Assembly: GCA_030544235.1 (NCBI GenBank)
Contig: CM060470.1
Coordinates: 26,005,098-26,069,097 of the forward strand
Direction: 5' to 3'
From: Lepturacanthus savala
Lineage: Eukaryota; Chordata; Actinopteri; Scombriformes; Trichiuridae
DNA length: 64,000 nt
The notes under the pieces were generated by a model. It was not told the DNA's origin. It did no database searches and saw only the letters and a program-made list of their open reading frames with translations. Each line of letters opens with the position of its first letter. The first letter of the stretch is position 1. This document shows positions 26,731 to 37,920 of the stretch, piece after piece. Position numbers and translations under genes: made by a program.

Positions 26731-27479
26731 GTTTTAGAGCTCAAATACAATAAGTGTCTGCTAGAATTTACATCAAGCAATCACTTTGATGGGCTATCGC
26801 TGTAAGGACATTTGGCGCTGTATAAGAAGTACTTCTTTATTTTATACATTTTATACAATTTAAGATGCTTGTAATTATAGCAAGATGGTAATTTCAATCT
26901 TGTGTGCTTAATGCTTGTAGAGGCGCATGCTACACTCCTTGAAGAGAGTGAGTAGGAAGATGAAGATGAGGACAATTCAGATGAAGAAAGAGAGGGTAGA
27001 GATGCGAGAAGGAATTAGGAAGAAGAGGCAAAAGTGGGGGAATACTGAAGGTTTATCAAATAAACTGGGACAAAGTCCTATTCAGTTGTCTAATGCAGTA
27101 ATTCTCTATTAGTGAAATTTCAAGTATTTGGTGTCAGATATTTAACCCAAGTATTAGATGAATTTAAATGTTCCCCTGATAATGGCCCTAGATAAAAGTT
27201 CAGGGGATTGAATTTATTACAATTAATCCTTTGAGAACCAATGCCTGTATCCATTTCTCGGCAATATATCTATTTGTAATTGAGTTAGTTATTTGTCAGT
27301 TATAAGTCTAAAGTGTGGCTTAATTGAATCTGAACCATGGCACACAACTTTGTGCTAATTCAGCCAATGTTGAGATATGCACAGCGTGAGTAAAACATTT
27401 TTTTTTAAATTAGGCTACCGCCAAAGTAACAAAAATGTGTCCTCTGGGAACATGAAATATTTCTATGTATTTGTTGAGA
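26731..27479. other. AT-rich flank, no gene
   Basis: Unique AT-rich DNA with a short GA-rich segment at about 26935-27040 giving a charged chance frame. Nothing recognised. Confidence 0.4.
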
Positions 27480-27690
27480 TATTTCAAACTCCAAAGTATT
27501 GGATCTGGAGTGATGCAAAACTGTCACCCATAGAGCCATGCCACTATTCTGACTATAAATACTTGCGAGTCCTCATCACGTCCTTCATCCACCTGCTGAA
27601 TCGCTGTGTGGCGTTAAGGGCCATCAATGATGCAATTTATGGTCTGACTAAATTGGCTTTTTGCTCCTGCCACCCTTGTGATACCACATG
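27480..27690. promoter_or_regulatory. candidate conserved noncoding block
   Basis: Unique balanced sequence with GTGATGCAAAAC, CATCAATGATGCAATTTATGG and GACTAAATTGGC cores, including a SOX/POU-like ATCAATGATGCAAT cluster near 27626-27639. It is open in one frame (27377-27691) but shows no protein signature. Confidence 0.33.
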
Positions 27691-28090
27691 AAAACCTTCC
27701 CAGATACACAATTTGTGAAGTGTACATCCTGGTTAAAGTTGTCTTACAATATTGTATGCTTGGATGACTGGATAATGTCTAATGCATTGTCTCTGATACC
27801 AGAATCCTGTGTATTCTATGCCTGCCATCCACCACATGCGGCAACAATGCGGCATAATTGGGAAAACACAATTTGTAGGATATAAACTTAACTTAATCCT
27901 GGCCTGTGTCTTCTCATTCGCAGACCACGCTGCAGTGCAGCCACTACAAGGAGCCTACAGTTTCTGAGTCCTGGTTCACCTGGAAGCTGCAATGGATCCT
28001 GTCACCTAATCCTCCACATACACCGCAATTCATTATATTTCTGTTATTCTATCTAATGTCATGTTCAACCTTTACGGTTCTAATGCATTA
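27691..28090. other. unassigned flank adjoining repeat
   Basis: Unique-looking DNA. The part after about 27900 (CAGACCACGCTGCAGTGCAG...) probably belongs to the upstream portion of the adjoining teleost repeat. No gene. Confidence 0.35.
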
Positions 28091-28320
28091 CTTCCATCCC
28101 ATGCACACTTCATCTATTGCACAACCATCTGTCCTGGAAGAGGGATCCACTTCTGTTACTCTTCCTGAAATTTCTTCCACTTTTTTCCCTGTTAAAGGGT
28201 TTTTTTAGGGAGTTTTTCCTTGTGCAATGTGAGGGTCTAAGGACAGAGGATGTTGGGGCGCCCAATGGGGTGAATCTGTGATTTGTGATTTTGGGCTATA
28301 GACATAAAATTGACTTGTCT
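28090..28320 (+). mobile_element. common teleost interspersed repeat, second copy
   Basis: Contains CATCTATTGCAC, CTGTCCTGGAAGAGGGATCC, TCTGTTACTCTTCCTGAAAT, CCCTGTTAAAGGGTTTTTTT, GGGAGTTTTTCCTTG, GGTCTAAGGACAGAGGATGT and TGTGATTTGTGATTTTGGGC, then ends in ATAAAATTGACTTG. These are hallmark blocks of the same family as 21480-21715, here in its usual sense direction. Confidence 0.75.
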
Positions 28321-30649
28321 TGAAACATGCATATGTACCCCAAGTACCCGGGTGGTCCTGAAAAAAACAAAAGCCTGTCTGTAAAGCCAAAATGTAGTTT
28401 ATTCAAAGTATATGCAGTCAAAAGACATGTGGGTCTCTACTAATGCAAATACAGGGTTTTAGTGGAAGGTGCATTTCCACAGTATGGTTTTGGTGTAAAA
28501 TGAACTCAACCAATCACGTCATCTCCCGTCCCCTTTAAGCCAAATTGGAGAAGTGCATGCATGATGCAGGAACATGCCATACATTTAAGAGACGTTTACT
28601 CTTATTAACTCCAGTCTTTTTCCCATGGATTCAAACATCTCTGTTCTCACTGCACCCTGAGAACACTCGGTATGGTTCCTATCCGTTTCTTTCATGTCAT
28701 CCACACTATGAAAATCATATATAAATGCTAACCCACAACCAAAATACTGCAGCTGAGTATTTTTGTTTGGTAGAAATATGTTGGTGATTTTAGAAATGGA
28801 TTCATCTGTGGTTTCCCAGTGAAATTTGACTAGATTGGCAGATTTTAGGAAGATGAATGACTTAAATAAAAGGCTCAAACTCAATGATCTCTGTCATTAT
28901 ATCACATACACAATACTTGTTCACATTGTTTTTAGTTTCTTGGCTATGTTTCTGCTCAGAAGCAGAGTGAATGGCACATTGTGCACCCGCTTGTCAGCCA
29001 TCTGTCAAGGGCAGCTTACTAATAGCTCCACTTTAAAATAGCACAGCATGAAGCATGGTGCCTTAGACCACCTCTTGGCCCATCTTAACACATAGCGTTA
29101 ACCTGCCCTCAAGATATCACTGCACTTTCATTACACCAAACCATGCCTGGGACACTCCCTCTTGTGCAACTTCAGGTGCGGCTGTCATTGCTATCTATAG
29201 GAAGCATGTGCTGGACATGAAACTGACTCTTGTACTAGTGGAATACTAGTAATTACAGTAGTAGATACAGCATGTTGACACTTTGACTGTTTTTGTGCCA
29301 TCTAAATAGTGCCCACAAATGCTACAGTCAGATGAGAATCAGCAAAGTAAAGCAGGAAATTGTCAACCACAGTTACTGCCTTAACATTACTCCCTCAATA
29401 GCAGATTCTCATTCTAAGGATTTAATCATTCACCTACCTATAATCTCATATTTACACCCTTATATTTTACACCCTTTAGCTTGCAAATAACCATGGGATC
29501 TCAAGGACAGTAACTGTGAGCACAAAGAAAAACACAGCTCAGTTGGGTCCTTGCTGTGTTTACCAGATGTCTGTAATAAAAACAGCATTATGATTTCACC
29601 ATTCATTAGGTTGTGTAATAAAAATATGACTACTCAAGCATAGGGAGAAATCACTGAAACTCAAGCTAATTGTACTTAGTAGGTGATTCTTTATACATCT
29701 GCGTATCTGTTCTCTGAAATTCTGCTGTTACTGATATTGACCAAAGGGATGAAATGGAGGAAATGGCTCAGTGTTTCTCTGTTTATGAGTTCATCTATAT
29801 CTGATTATTAGTTCATCTATATATGCATATATCTCATATATATGTGCAACCAAAAGCTCAACACTCATTCAGTCAGAAATTTAGTATTAAGAATGAACAG
29901 GCAACATAGCCATAATTTTTCTTAGGCTTATCGCCCTAAACACACAAATATCTTGGTTTTTATATGTATATTCACTGCAATGTAGTAGTAATAACACACC
30001 TGGACTTGCTACAGTTTGCAGACTGCATGTAAAGAGATGGTTGGGTCAAGTATTGCAAGGGTAATTAGTTTTCCAGCAGTATAGATGAGACTATTTCACA
30101 GCATCATATTGCTAGCTATGAGTTCAGGGCCATGGCCCTTAATGTAACGAGGCAAGAGTCTTTTCTGCCTCTCCCACCTCCTCTCACCTCTCTCCATCTC
30201 TATCTCACATTGCTAAAAAAGTTATATTACCTATTCATACTTTCCTTCTTTTGCTACTTAGTGAAACATGAACAGGGTCACCACTGTATGGACACTAAAC
30301 TATAATCACATAGAAGAACTGACATGGGCACAAAAGACCTGAAACCAATATCAATTCAGTGTTTTCAAAAATGTTATGCAAGCAATTGGTTGCTGTATAT
30401 TTCGTATAGAAATTGCAAAGGGCATTGAATAAATGGGATATGCAGCTAAGCATTTAATCTCATGTTGAGAGCATGCACTACACACACGCAAGTGCATACT
30501 TACACGCCAAGTACTTTGTACACTGTGTAAGACCACAGGATACATGGGGAAAAATGTACAGTTTGAGTGGAGCTGAAATTTTGTAGAAAATTTGTACCAT
30601 CACTTTTTATTTATTTTTTAAATGAAGAACCTCATCTCAGGGACATGTA
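28321..30649. other. AT-rich flank, no gene
   Basis: Long AT-rich stretch of unique sequence. I looked for open frames, SINE boxes and inverted repeats and found nothing I can support. Confidence 0.45.
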
Positions 30650-30930
30650 ACTCTCATTACTGTGCTAATTACAACCTCATAAACCAGGAAGGACTCAGGT
30701 GCTGCAAAATACTTCAGTGAGGGACAGCTGTGGGTGACAGTGCCTGGAAGGCCGTGTCAACTAGCCTCAATGGCCAATGAACAAACACAAGGATTTTCTC
30801 TCAAATTCATTATCGTCACAATGAATGAATTCCAGATCCTTTTGGTTGTCGTTCTCAGGATATTATCTTCCCATTAGCCTGTCAATCACTTCAGCCCACA
30901 AACAAATCCCAATCTGCTGTCACAAATGTA
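30650..30930. promoter_or_regulatory. candidate conserved noncoding block
   Basis: Unique balanced sequence with GGCCAATGAACAAACACAAGG-type SOX/CCAAT cores near 30771, TCACAATGAATGAATT near 30816 and GTCAATCACTTCAG near 30881. No repeat content. Confidence 0.3.
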
Positions 30931-31724
30931 GTCGCACACCATCACACACACACACACAAGTACAGATGCACCCAAACACGCAAAAAAGACACACACCCAC
31001 ACAGAAAATCAGATCAGCTAATTAAGATGTGATGGCTGAGTGGGAAGCAAAGTCAAACAAGACTGGACAGATGTCTCACTCTGGTGACTTCAAAAGGGAA
31101 ATAAAGAACACAGGGCCATGTAATGTGATTTAGATATAATGCTTCCAGGTCAGGGGTGATGACTGAACCACTGGGCAGCGGGAGAGCAGCGGGAGAGCAG
31201 CTGACAAGCGTGTAACTAACCATGACGGATGGGAATTCAATGGACTGCCTACTCTACACACTTTGAGCTAGACGGGAACAAATTATGTGGCTGACCACCT
31301 TGTCGGCTAAAGCAAAAGAGCTTGATTTGTTCCCGAAATATATATTTTTGATACATGTATAGGTATAATCAAGACAGACAAGACGGTATTGTGCAACAGT
31401 AATTAATGCCCAGTCAAGACGCAATGATAAAAATGATATTTATGAAATTTTAAAAAGCTTTTCCAGGATTTAAAATATGTGACAATGGACGATGATGTGG
31501 CAGTTTCAATGGTGAACTCCAGAACTGGTGCATTTTAGTAAACAAAATTAACACTAAATTTAATTAATTCACTTATTTGAGGTGTGCATTATTTAGTCAA
31601 AGTTGTGATTACAAATAGAAGAACTGTATGTTATATGCCCCCTACAGCAGATTGTGTTCTCCGGGAGTTGTAATTTTTCATTCCAACTGACTGTTATGAA
31701 AGGAAATTGTGATTGTACTTTTTA
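30931..31724. other. flank with short CA run and 13-bp tandem repeat
   Basis: CA-rich at about 30943-30958. GCAGCGGGAGA is tandemly repeated at about 31176-31201. The rest is unique, AT-rich toward the end. No gene. Confidence 0.4.
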
Positions 31725-31992
31725 TTAGTGTTGTAGGGCTGTTGCCTCACAGCAAGAAGGTCGCAGGTTCGAGACCTCCTTGGTCCTGGGTCTGGGACCT
31801 TTCTGTGTGGAGTTTGCATGTTCTCCCCGTGTCTGCGTGGGTTTTCACCAGGTACTCCAGCTTCCTCTCACAGTCCAAAAACATGCTCAGGTTAATTGGC
31901 AACTCTAAATTCCCCGTAGGTGTGAGTGTGTGAGTGAATGGTGTGTGTGCCCCATGATTGGCTGGCGACCATCTGGGGTGTATCCCTGCCTC
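31725..31992 (+). mobile_element. V-SINE-like element (DANA/HE1-type core)
   Basis: Has GTTGCCTCACAGCAAGAAGG, a perfect RNA polymerase III B box GGTTCGAGACC (31766-31776), and the strongly conserved V-SINE centre including TGTGTGGAGTTTGCATGTTC, CCCCGTGTCTGCGTGGGTTT and CAGTCCAAAAACATGC. No good A box is seen, so the 5' end is probably truncated. It shares the CCATCTGGGGTGT segment with the copy at 53963-54245. The 3' end runs into an inverted repeat instead of a normal tail. Confidence 0.75.
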
Positions 31993-32019
31993 TCGCCATA
32001 ACGCGCGAGGCAGGGATAC
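31980..32019. repeat. 13-bp inverted repeat at the SINE 3' end
   Basis: GTATCCCTGCCTC (31980-31992) is followed after 14 bp by its exact reverse complement (32007-32019). The left arm is SINE sequence, so the right arm looks like a templated inverted copy of it. Confidence 0.75.
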
Positions 32020-33259
32020 ATAATCACATAAGTGCGTCATAATCACAGTGGAAGAAAACATTTCAGGAAGTCATCCAGGATGCTGTTTGCTGCAAGTTTT
32101 GAACATGCTTTGAGTTTACATCACTATGCCACCTCCTTTGTATAATACAGGATGAACACAACACTAAGTAGGGAGCTGCCTATGGCCCAGTAGGTCTTGA
32201 AATAACATGAACAAGAAGCTCATTAGCCTCGCTTGTTAAATGTTGCAGCAGCGTTTCTACGTTATACGGCTATAATATAGTCCCTCCAGAAAATTGCAAT
32301 TGTAAAAATTGCTGCAGTATTGAGAGTGAGAGTTTGCAATTTTAAAAAACGTAATATTACTGAATATTACTAAAACTGATGTTGCAGTGCACATTCTGCA
32401 ATGATTCAAGCTTTAATGGATTTATTTCATTGGCTTTATTGAGTGATTTGATTTGATTTGGTACTAATGTTAAGGTGAAAGTTTACTAAATAAAGGCTTA
32501 TAAATGGAATGTAAATATAGTAATTTCTCTTATATATAAGCTTGAGCCCATGATTCAAATCTTTTAAAAAATAAATTAAAGAAATAGCACTGACCCATTT
32601 TTTGTGAGATGCACAGATCCTTGAGATCCTTTTTCTGGAAAGGAAGTGATTACATATGACTCTTCATTGGTTGTAGTTAACAATAACATTACGTTACTTT
32701 GCATTTACTTGTTTCCAATTCCTGAAAGTTTTGCAAATAAAGAGCACACACATCAGTGCAAATTGTATCACAAGTTTTGACTACAGCTGATAAATCAAGC
32801 ATTTTTGGCTGCAAGAATCACAAAAACTTCCTGAAGGCAATGTATAACATACTCCACTCAGTAGTACATCATAACCATGTGCAAAAATGATTTTACATTA
32901 TTTTTAATGTATCAATATAGCTCATATTTCAATGCACCATGAAAGAGAAATTGTTGACTTTTGTAGACATTTCATGGTGATACTGTAGACACCATGTCTA
33001 ATAATTATCACGATCTTTAACAATAAATGTATAGAACCAATATTATCCATGATTCAATTATTTCTCGCAAGAAAAATGTAGCTGGAAATCCTTGGGTTTA
33101 AGCGAAACGCAAAAGATAGACATTTCTGAAGCTGAAAATGCAACCGAGGTGAATACAAAGGGGCAGGGAGCTGAGATGAGCTATTAAAGTACAAGGACAG
33201 AATGCAGACATCAGTAAGGAGGAGGTAAGAGAAGAAATTAAAGCAAGGAATGGGTTAAA
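32020..33259. other. AT-rich flank, no gene
   Basis: AT-rich unique DNA with (TTGAT)n-like runs near 32446-32460. Nothing recognised. Confidence 0.45.
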
Positions 33260-33420
33260 CCATTTCAACTATTATGCTCCCACTCTTCTGTACACTCGTG
33301 AAATTAATAGGAGAAATTAGCAAAGCAATTACCACTTTTAATTGGACTACTTCTTCTGGTCCTGTCACAGCTGCATCCAGAGGTACACGTTTAAACCTCC
33401 TCGTACATGTCTTTTTCACC
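33260..33420. promoter_or_regulatory. candidate homeodomain-rich enhancer block
   Basis: Closely spaced homeodomain-type cores: GAAATTAATAGG, GAAATTAGC, AAGCAATTACC and TTTTAATTGG within about 55 bp near 33299-33350, in otherwise unique sequence. Function inferred. Confidence 0.33.
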
Positions 33421-34286
33421 CTTTTGCTAACACTATTATTAATTTCACAAATTTCCATGGACCTCTTTTAGCCTTTGACACCCGAACCGTCGAGAGTGAA
33501 CTGCTGTCAGCTTCCCCTAGATTATTATCTCCAGTTTCTATCTCTCTATCTTTGTCTTACATAGACTATGCTTTCTATCGTGCTCTACTCAACTTCTTCA
33601 CTCCTTATTACCTAAAGGAAGGAAACAGTGGTGTAGTTGTTTGCAGCAGAGGAAGTTGTTGCAAATAACAAGAGCTTTATTGTTATGTAAAAAATCTTTT
33701 GGACAAACAACTGCATCAGTATAACCTCTTTGCCATTAATATTTGGCCTTTTAAAATTTGACTCAACCTACCTGTGCCTCGATCATCATTAAAAATCATT
33801 CACCCATCTGTTAGAGCTGATTTAGAGAGGAAGGTCAAATAACTAAAAAGGAATGTTGAAAAAACAACATACATTTTTCAGGGACAGTACCATCACAGTA
33901 CCAGCAAATATGGTTTAGATTTGAATTGAAAATAGCCATAAGTGACTAATTACTCCATCAACAACAAAACTAAGGCGAGATAACACAAGCTAACATTAGC
34001 TTGTCCTGTCCTCTATTGAACTTCAATGGGCTCTGGGCCAAGAGCTGTGGACCTGACAGGTTTCAAACTCGTAAGGATCTGGATCTTCCAGCTCATTACC
34101 TTCAGGGGAGCAAGTGACTCCTGTAGAGATAGGTCCTCCATTTAAAGTGATCCTTTGTTGCTTTCCCTACTAGTTAAAAGTGGCAGATCCCTTGATGTCA
34201 AACCCCCAGATGACTGTTTTATGCTGTTTTTAGTTGTTCTGGAAGGGAGGATTGAGGCATAAATCAAAGCTGTACATATCGTCTAA
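33421..34286. other. AT-rich flank, no gene
   Basis: Unique AT-rich DNA. The short frames in 33342-33668 overlap each other and show no domain. Confidence 0.4.
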
Positions 34287-34489
34287 CAGGGGTGGGAACC
34301 CTGGTCCTGGAGAGCTACTGTGGGTGCAGGTTTTTGTTCCAAACATGAGGTAACACACCTGATTCTACTCATGAAGCTCCATAGCAAGGGCCCTAATGGT
34401 TGATATGTAGAATCATGTGTGTTCCTGCTTGGTTGGAACAAAAACCTGCACCCACAGAAGCTCTCCAGGAACAGGGTTGCCCACCCCTG
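34287..34489. mobile_element. MITE with long terminal inverted repeats
   Basis: Left end CAGGGGTGGGAACCCTGG and right end CCCACCCCTG are the tips of inverted repeats about 55 bp long (34287-34343 and 34433-34489). The arms include CCTGGAGAGC and GTGGGTGCAGGTTTTTGTTC and enclose about 90 bp. The total is about 203 bp with no coding capacity, so it is a non-autonomous DNA transposon. Flanks GTCTAA and GTCCAA suggest an imperfect target-site duplication. CAGGGGT ends resemble hAT-type elements, but superfamily is not certain. Confidence 0.8.
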
Positions 34490-35559
34490 GTCCAACACAA
34501 ACATTTGGCATAGATAAGACACAATGCTGATGATTAAATTGTTTAATTTAACAAAAAATTGACTGTAGGAGAGAAAGCAATGTCCCTTCCTCCACAGTGT
34601 CACAAGCAACTCACTTGCTCTTGCTCAACATTACCGTCTTAAAGATTAATTGATTGGATTGATCCTGGATTGTTTCACTTGAGATGGAGTCAAACTGTAT
34701 TTTTCACGCAGACAGGAGCATCTGTTGCCCCTGATAGCTTTGACTTATTTGACTTTTCCTGACACAGAAAGATGGGTGCCTGCTTTGAAGCCTCTCGGAT
34801 ATGTTAACCTGAGCCCACAGCAGCGATTCCCACTGGGGCCACTCACAGAATGTCCTGCCCTGATGGGCTGATGGGAATCAGAGGAAATCAATAAGCAATG
34901 ATAGACTTCTGCAGTCCACTCAGCTAATCCTGTTAGTGATAGCTGTGGATTTAATCGAATGGTTGCACACACTACAGACACAGAGACAAGTGTATGTGCA
35001 GACACACATAGGCACACTCACCTCCAAGTACACTTAACCCCCATAACATCCTTATGGATAAGATCTGTAGATCTTCTACAGACTCTTTCTGCTGTCATTT
35101 TGTTGAGACAAGCAGCAATTTGAGAGGCAATTGATTCAGTGGTTATAGGAGAATCCACCAATTTAATAAATCCTTTGCTCATAGTCCAAGCTGGACCAGA
35201 TTGTGGGAACGTTTTCATTGGAGCTGAAGACGTGGAATAAAGACACCTTTTTGTCCCTATGATCATTCGATAAAGGATCTTTTTTGATATGGAGATCAGT
35301 ACAATGCACGGCAGTGTATGGGAAGGCGAGCAGAATTGGACTTCCTTTGACAAAGACGATCTCCCCACATGTTGTATACATATCAAAGTGACATAAACCC
35401 TGATAACTACTCTCAATACACGAGCCCCACATACAGTATGTTGCAAAGTATTTCTGGGTTAATACTTTAACCCCCTCCCATGATTGAATAGACATTATAA
35501 AAGCAGGCCCCAGTGGCACATGTTTAAAGGTACATTAAGAGACCACATCAATTGTAGAT
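34490..35559. other. flank with unique blocks, no supported gene
   Basis: About 34640-34960 is balanced unique sequence with GATTAATTGATTGG and CAATAAGCAATG cores. On the minus strand, two overlapping frames (35163-35519 and 35018-35446) give Cys-rich translations of 118 and 142 codons. They lack an ATG-led start or a known family, and I treat them as chance. Confidence 0.3.
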
Positions 35560-36240
35560 GACATAATCCCCCAGCCCTCTTTTCAGTCACTCTCTCACTT
35601 CCTTAATCTCTCCATTCTTTAACCCTCATCTTCTAAGAGGCTGAAAGCTCCCTTCATCTTCTCCTCAAGCTAGCAGAGAAACCGCAAGCTGCCTGGGGAG
35701 AGAGGAGAAGAAGAGGTATTACTGAAGTCTGATTAAATTAACACTGTGATGCAGATTTCTTGCCTTCTTCCTCTCTTTTCTCACCTTATCCGACTATGTG
35801 GCGTCTTTGAAAATTAGATGAACTTGTTACACAAGGGTTTGCACATGTATATGTGTGCACTTGTGTGTATATGTGCATCTGCTTTTAATTAATTATTCCT
35901 GTCTGTGTCATTAACAGGATCCACGACTTGGGATCCTGATTTGCATAGGTGTCTTTGATAAATAAATATAATTAGTAATAAAAGCCTGGAGTGTTCTCTC
36001 CACCTCGTCTACACCCTCTAACCCTCCGTAACCTCAAGGCTTGTCCCGCTCTCCTCGAGGCAGAAAGCGAAACCATCCCCTGTAGAAGTACTTTAATTAC
36101 AAGGTTCCTACATCCAAATAACAAGAGGTTTACATAACTCCCGCATGAGCTGCTCATTATTCTGAAACTATTCTTGCTATCCCTGTCTCCCCTCTCTAAT
36201 ACAAATGGTGCACAACAATGTGTGGGCTTCCCACAATGCA
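35560..36240. promoter_or_regulatory. candidate enhancer cluster with octamer
   Basis: Long unique block. It contains TCTGATTAAATTAACACTG near 35728, TTTTAATTAATTATTCC near 35883, a perfect octamer ATTTGCAT at 35939-35946 followed by TCTTTGAT, then ATAATTAGTAATAAAAG near 35970 and CTTTAATTACAAGG near 36092. Among the most motif-dense unrepeated segments of the window. Enhancer role inferred. Confidence 0.4.
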
Positions 36241-37569
36241 CATCGTTTAAGTTAAAGTAAGAATTTTAAAAAAAAGTTCACTTTGTCTAACCTTACGTCC
36301 AATTTACCTCCTCCATGTGAACTGAATTCCAGCTCAGACACTGATTAAATTCAATCTATCTGAAGCTAATTAATCATTTTTCCATTGTGTCTAATATTGT
36401 CATAAGAAAGGTGCTTAGTTGACACTCTAATTCATGATGATCAGTACAATATGCCAAGAGTAGGAAGAAGTAGAATCAAGCTTTTTGGAAAGTATTAATG
36501 ATATTCAATATGGACATTAACCATGACAATATACACTATATGAAGCTGGTAGTATAAAAGGAACTAGCTTGAAATATGTTCCCATTAGCCTCAAGACTAT
36601 AGTGGCATTATGAACTGATTGTGATTCTTCACCTTTCCCAAATGAAGAACATAGCATCCGTCACATTTATACATATTTGCCTGAAATGAAATATGCACTT
36701 TTGAAATGTAGCAGATATAATTTCCACCAATATGCATCCACTTCACCATTCAACCTTTCATTCACACACAGAATTTCACAGAATCTCCTTATATCACATT
36801 TTATACTAATTTATCCACAAACAAAAAAAGAATTGGCCACCATATGGAAATTGCACAATTTTATTACTTTTGGCCATTCAGTGCCAGAACCAATGCCATT
36901 GTACTGCTTCTTCTTCGTTGACCCCCATCCTGCCTCCACCCATCTGCTCCAACAAGGTGATGTTTATCTCCAGCAGGAGGAAATTAAAGCCTTGCTTCAT
37001 GAGCTGCAGATATGCAAATCTTATACAGTGCAAATAGATTGCAGAGCTCCACACTCAACGTTGTGTATTGGGTCCCACTGATTTGAAACCCAAATCAAGA
37101 AACGAGGAATTACAAGACACATGAGTGGCTTCCCAAAAGTCTGGACTCAGAGATATTACTGAACATAAATAAAGAGAAGATAACAAAAATTAATGGTCTA
37201 AAAATTTAAAAAAAAAACATTTTTTTATTCACCCAGTCCATCAGGGTAGATATGGTTTAATAGCTCTAGTTTTCGTGTGGCCGATCTATTCAACCACAGG
37301 TGCAGGCTTATCTGAGGCCCTGACACACACAGCATGGAAATAAGTTCCTCTGATATTGCCATTACATAGGATATGTATTTTCTTGAACTCACAAAATTGG
37401 AAAGTAATAGTAGCCATGCAAAATGCCTTGCATTTGTGGAGTATGTAATTTTGATATGCATTAGTGTTATTGTCAGGCAGGGCATATGGGCTGTTTCCTT
37501 GTGTGATTGCAGGTCTGGCTTGTATTGTGGGAGGGAGGCAGACAGGAGAAGATAGTATTAAACCTGTCC
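36241..37569. other. flank, no gene
   Basis: Unique DNA, AT-rich in places. The 134-codon frame at 36677-37081 has no recognisable signature. About 36330-36390 has ATTAAATTCAATC and TTAATCATTTTTCCATTGTG cores and may be a minor regulatory block. Confidence 0.35.
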
Positions 37570-37920
37570 TTGCCATTCCAATCTGTCCGCATGTTTCTCT
37601 TTATCATTCTGCAGTTTCTATCCACTTAAGCTATAATTAAGTTTCCTGACCCCTGCCTTGCAGCCTTAACTAGGCATTGGGAAATATACAGCCACTGCAG
37701 ATCTCTTAGTCTGATGTGCTCCCTCGCTCTCTCCCCCCTCTGCCTCCCTCTCTTGTCTCCTTCCCTGTTTCTGAAAATCTCTCGTTCTCTCTCTAACACC
37801 GTCTCTCTCTTTCTTTCTCTGAGTCTCCATGGCACTGTAATGGAATAAGAATTATTAATCGAGTAATTGTGTGGAACACATTAGTTTGCATTGAATTTCT
37901 CCCTCTCATTTTCGATGCTT
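37570..37920. promoter_or_regulatory. candidate conserved noncoding block around CT-rich tract
   Basis: Two unique segments flank a C/T-rich run (about 37725-37820). The first (about 37590-37720) has CTATAATTAAGTTTCC. The second (about 37826-37940) has GAATTATTAATCGAGTAATTG and GTTTGCATTGAATTTC. Homeodomain and SOX/POU-like cores are evident. Confidence 0.35.

Noticed and set aside
31725..31992. tRNA gene suggested by the perfect B box
   Set aside because: No cloverleaf; the surrounding sequence is V-SINE core.
35018..35519. Overlapping 118- and 142-codon minus-strand frames, Cys-rich and superficially protein-like
   Set aside because: The longer-looking one starts at GTG with an upstream stop, no family is recognised, and two such frames are expected by chance among six frames of 64 kb. 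A blastx search would settle it.
36677..37081. 134-codon plus-strand frame
   Set aside because: No homology signature; short of upstream or downstream gene signals.
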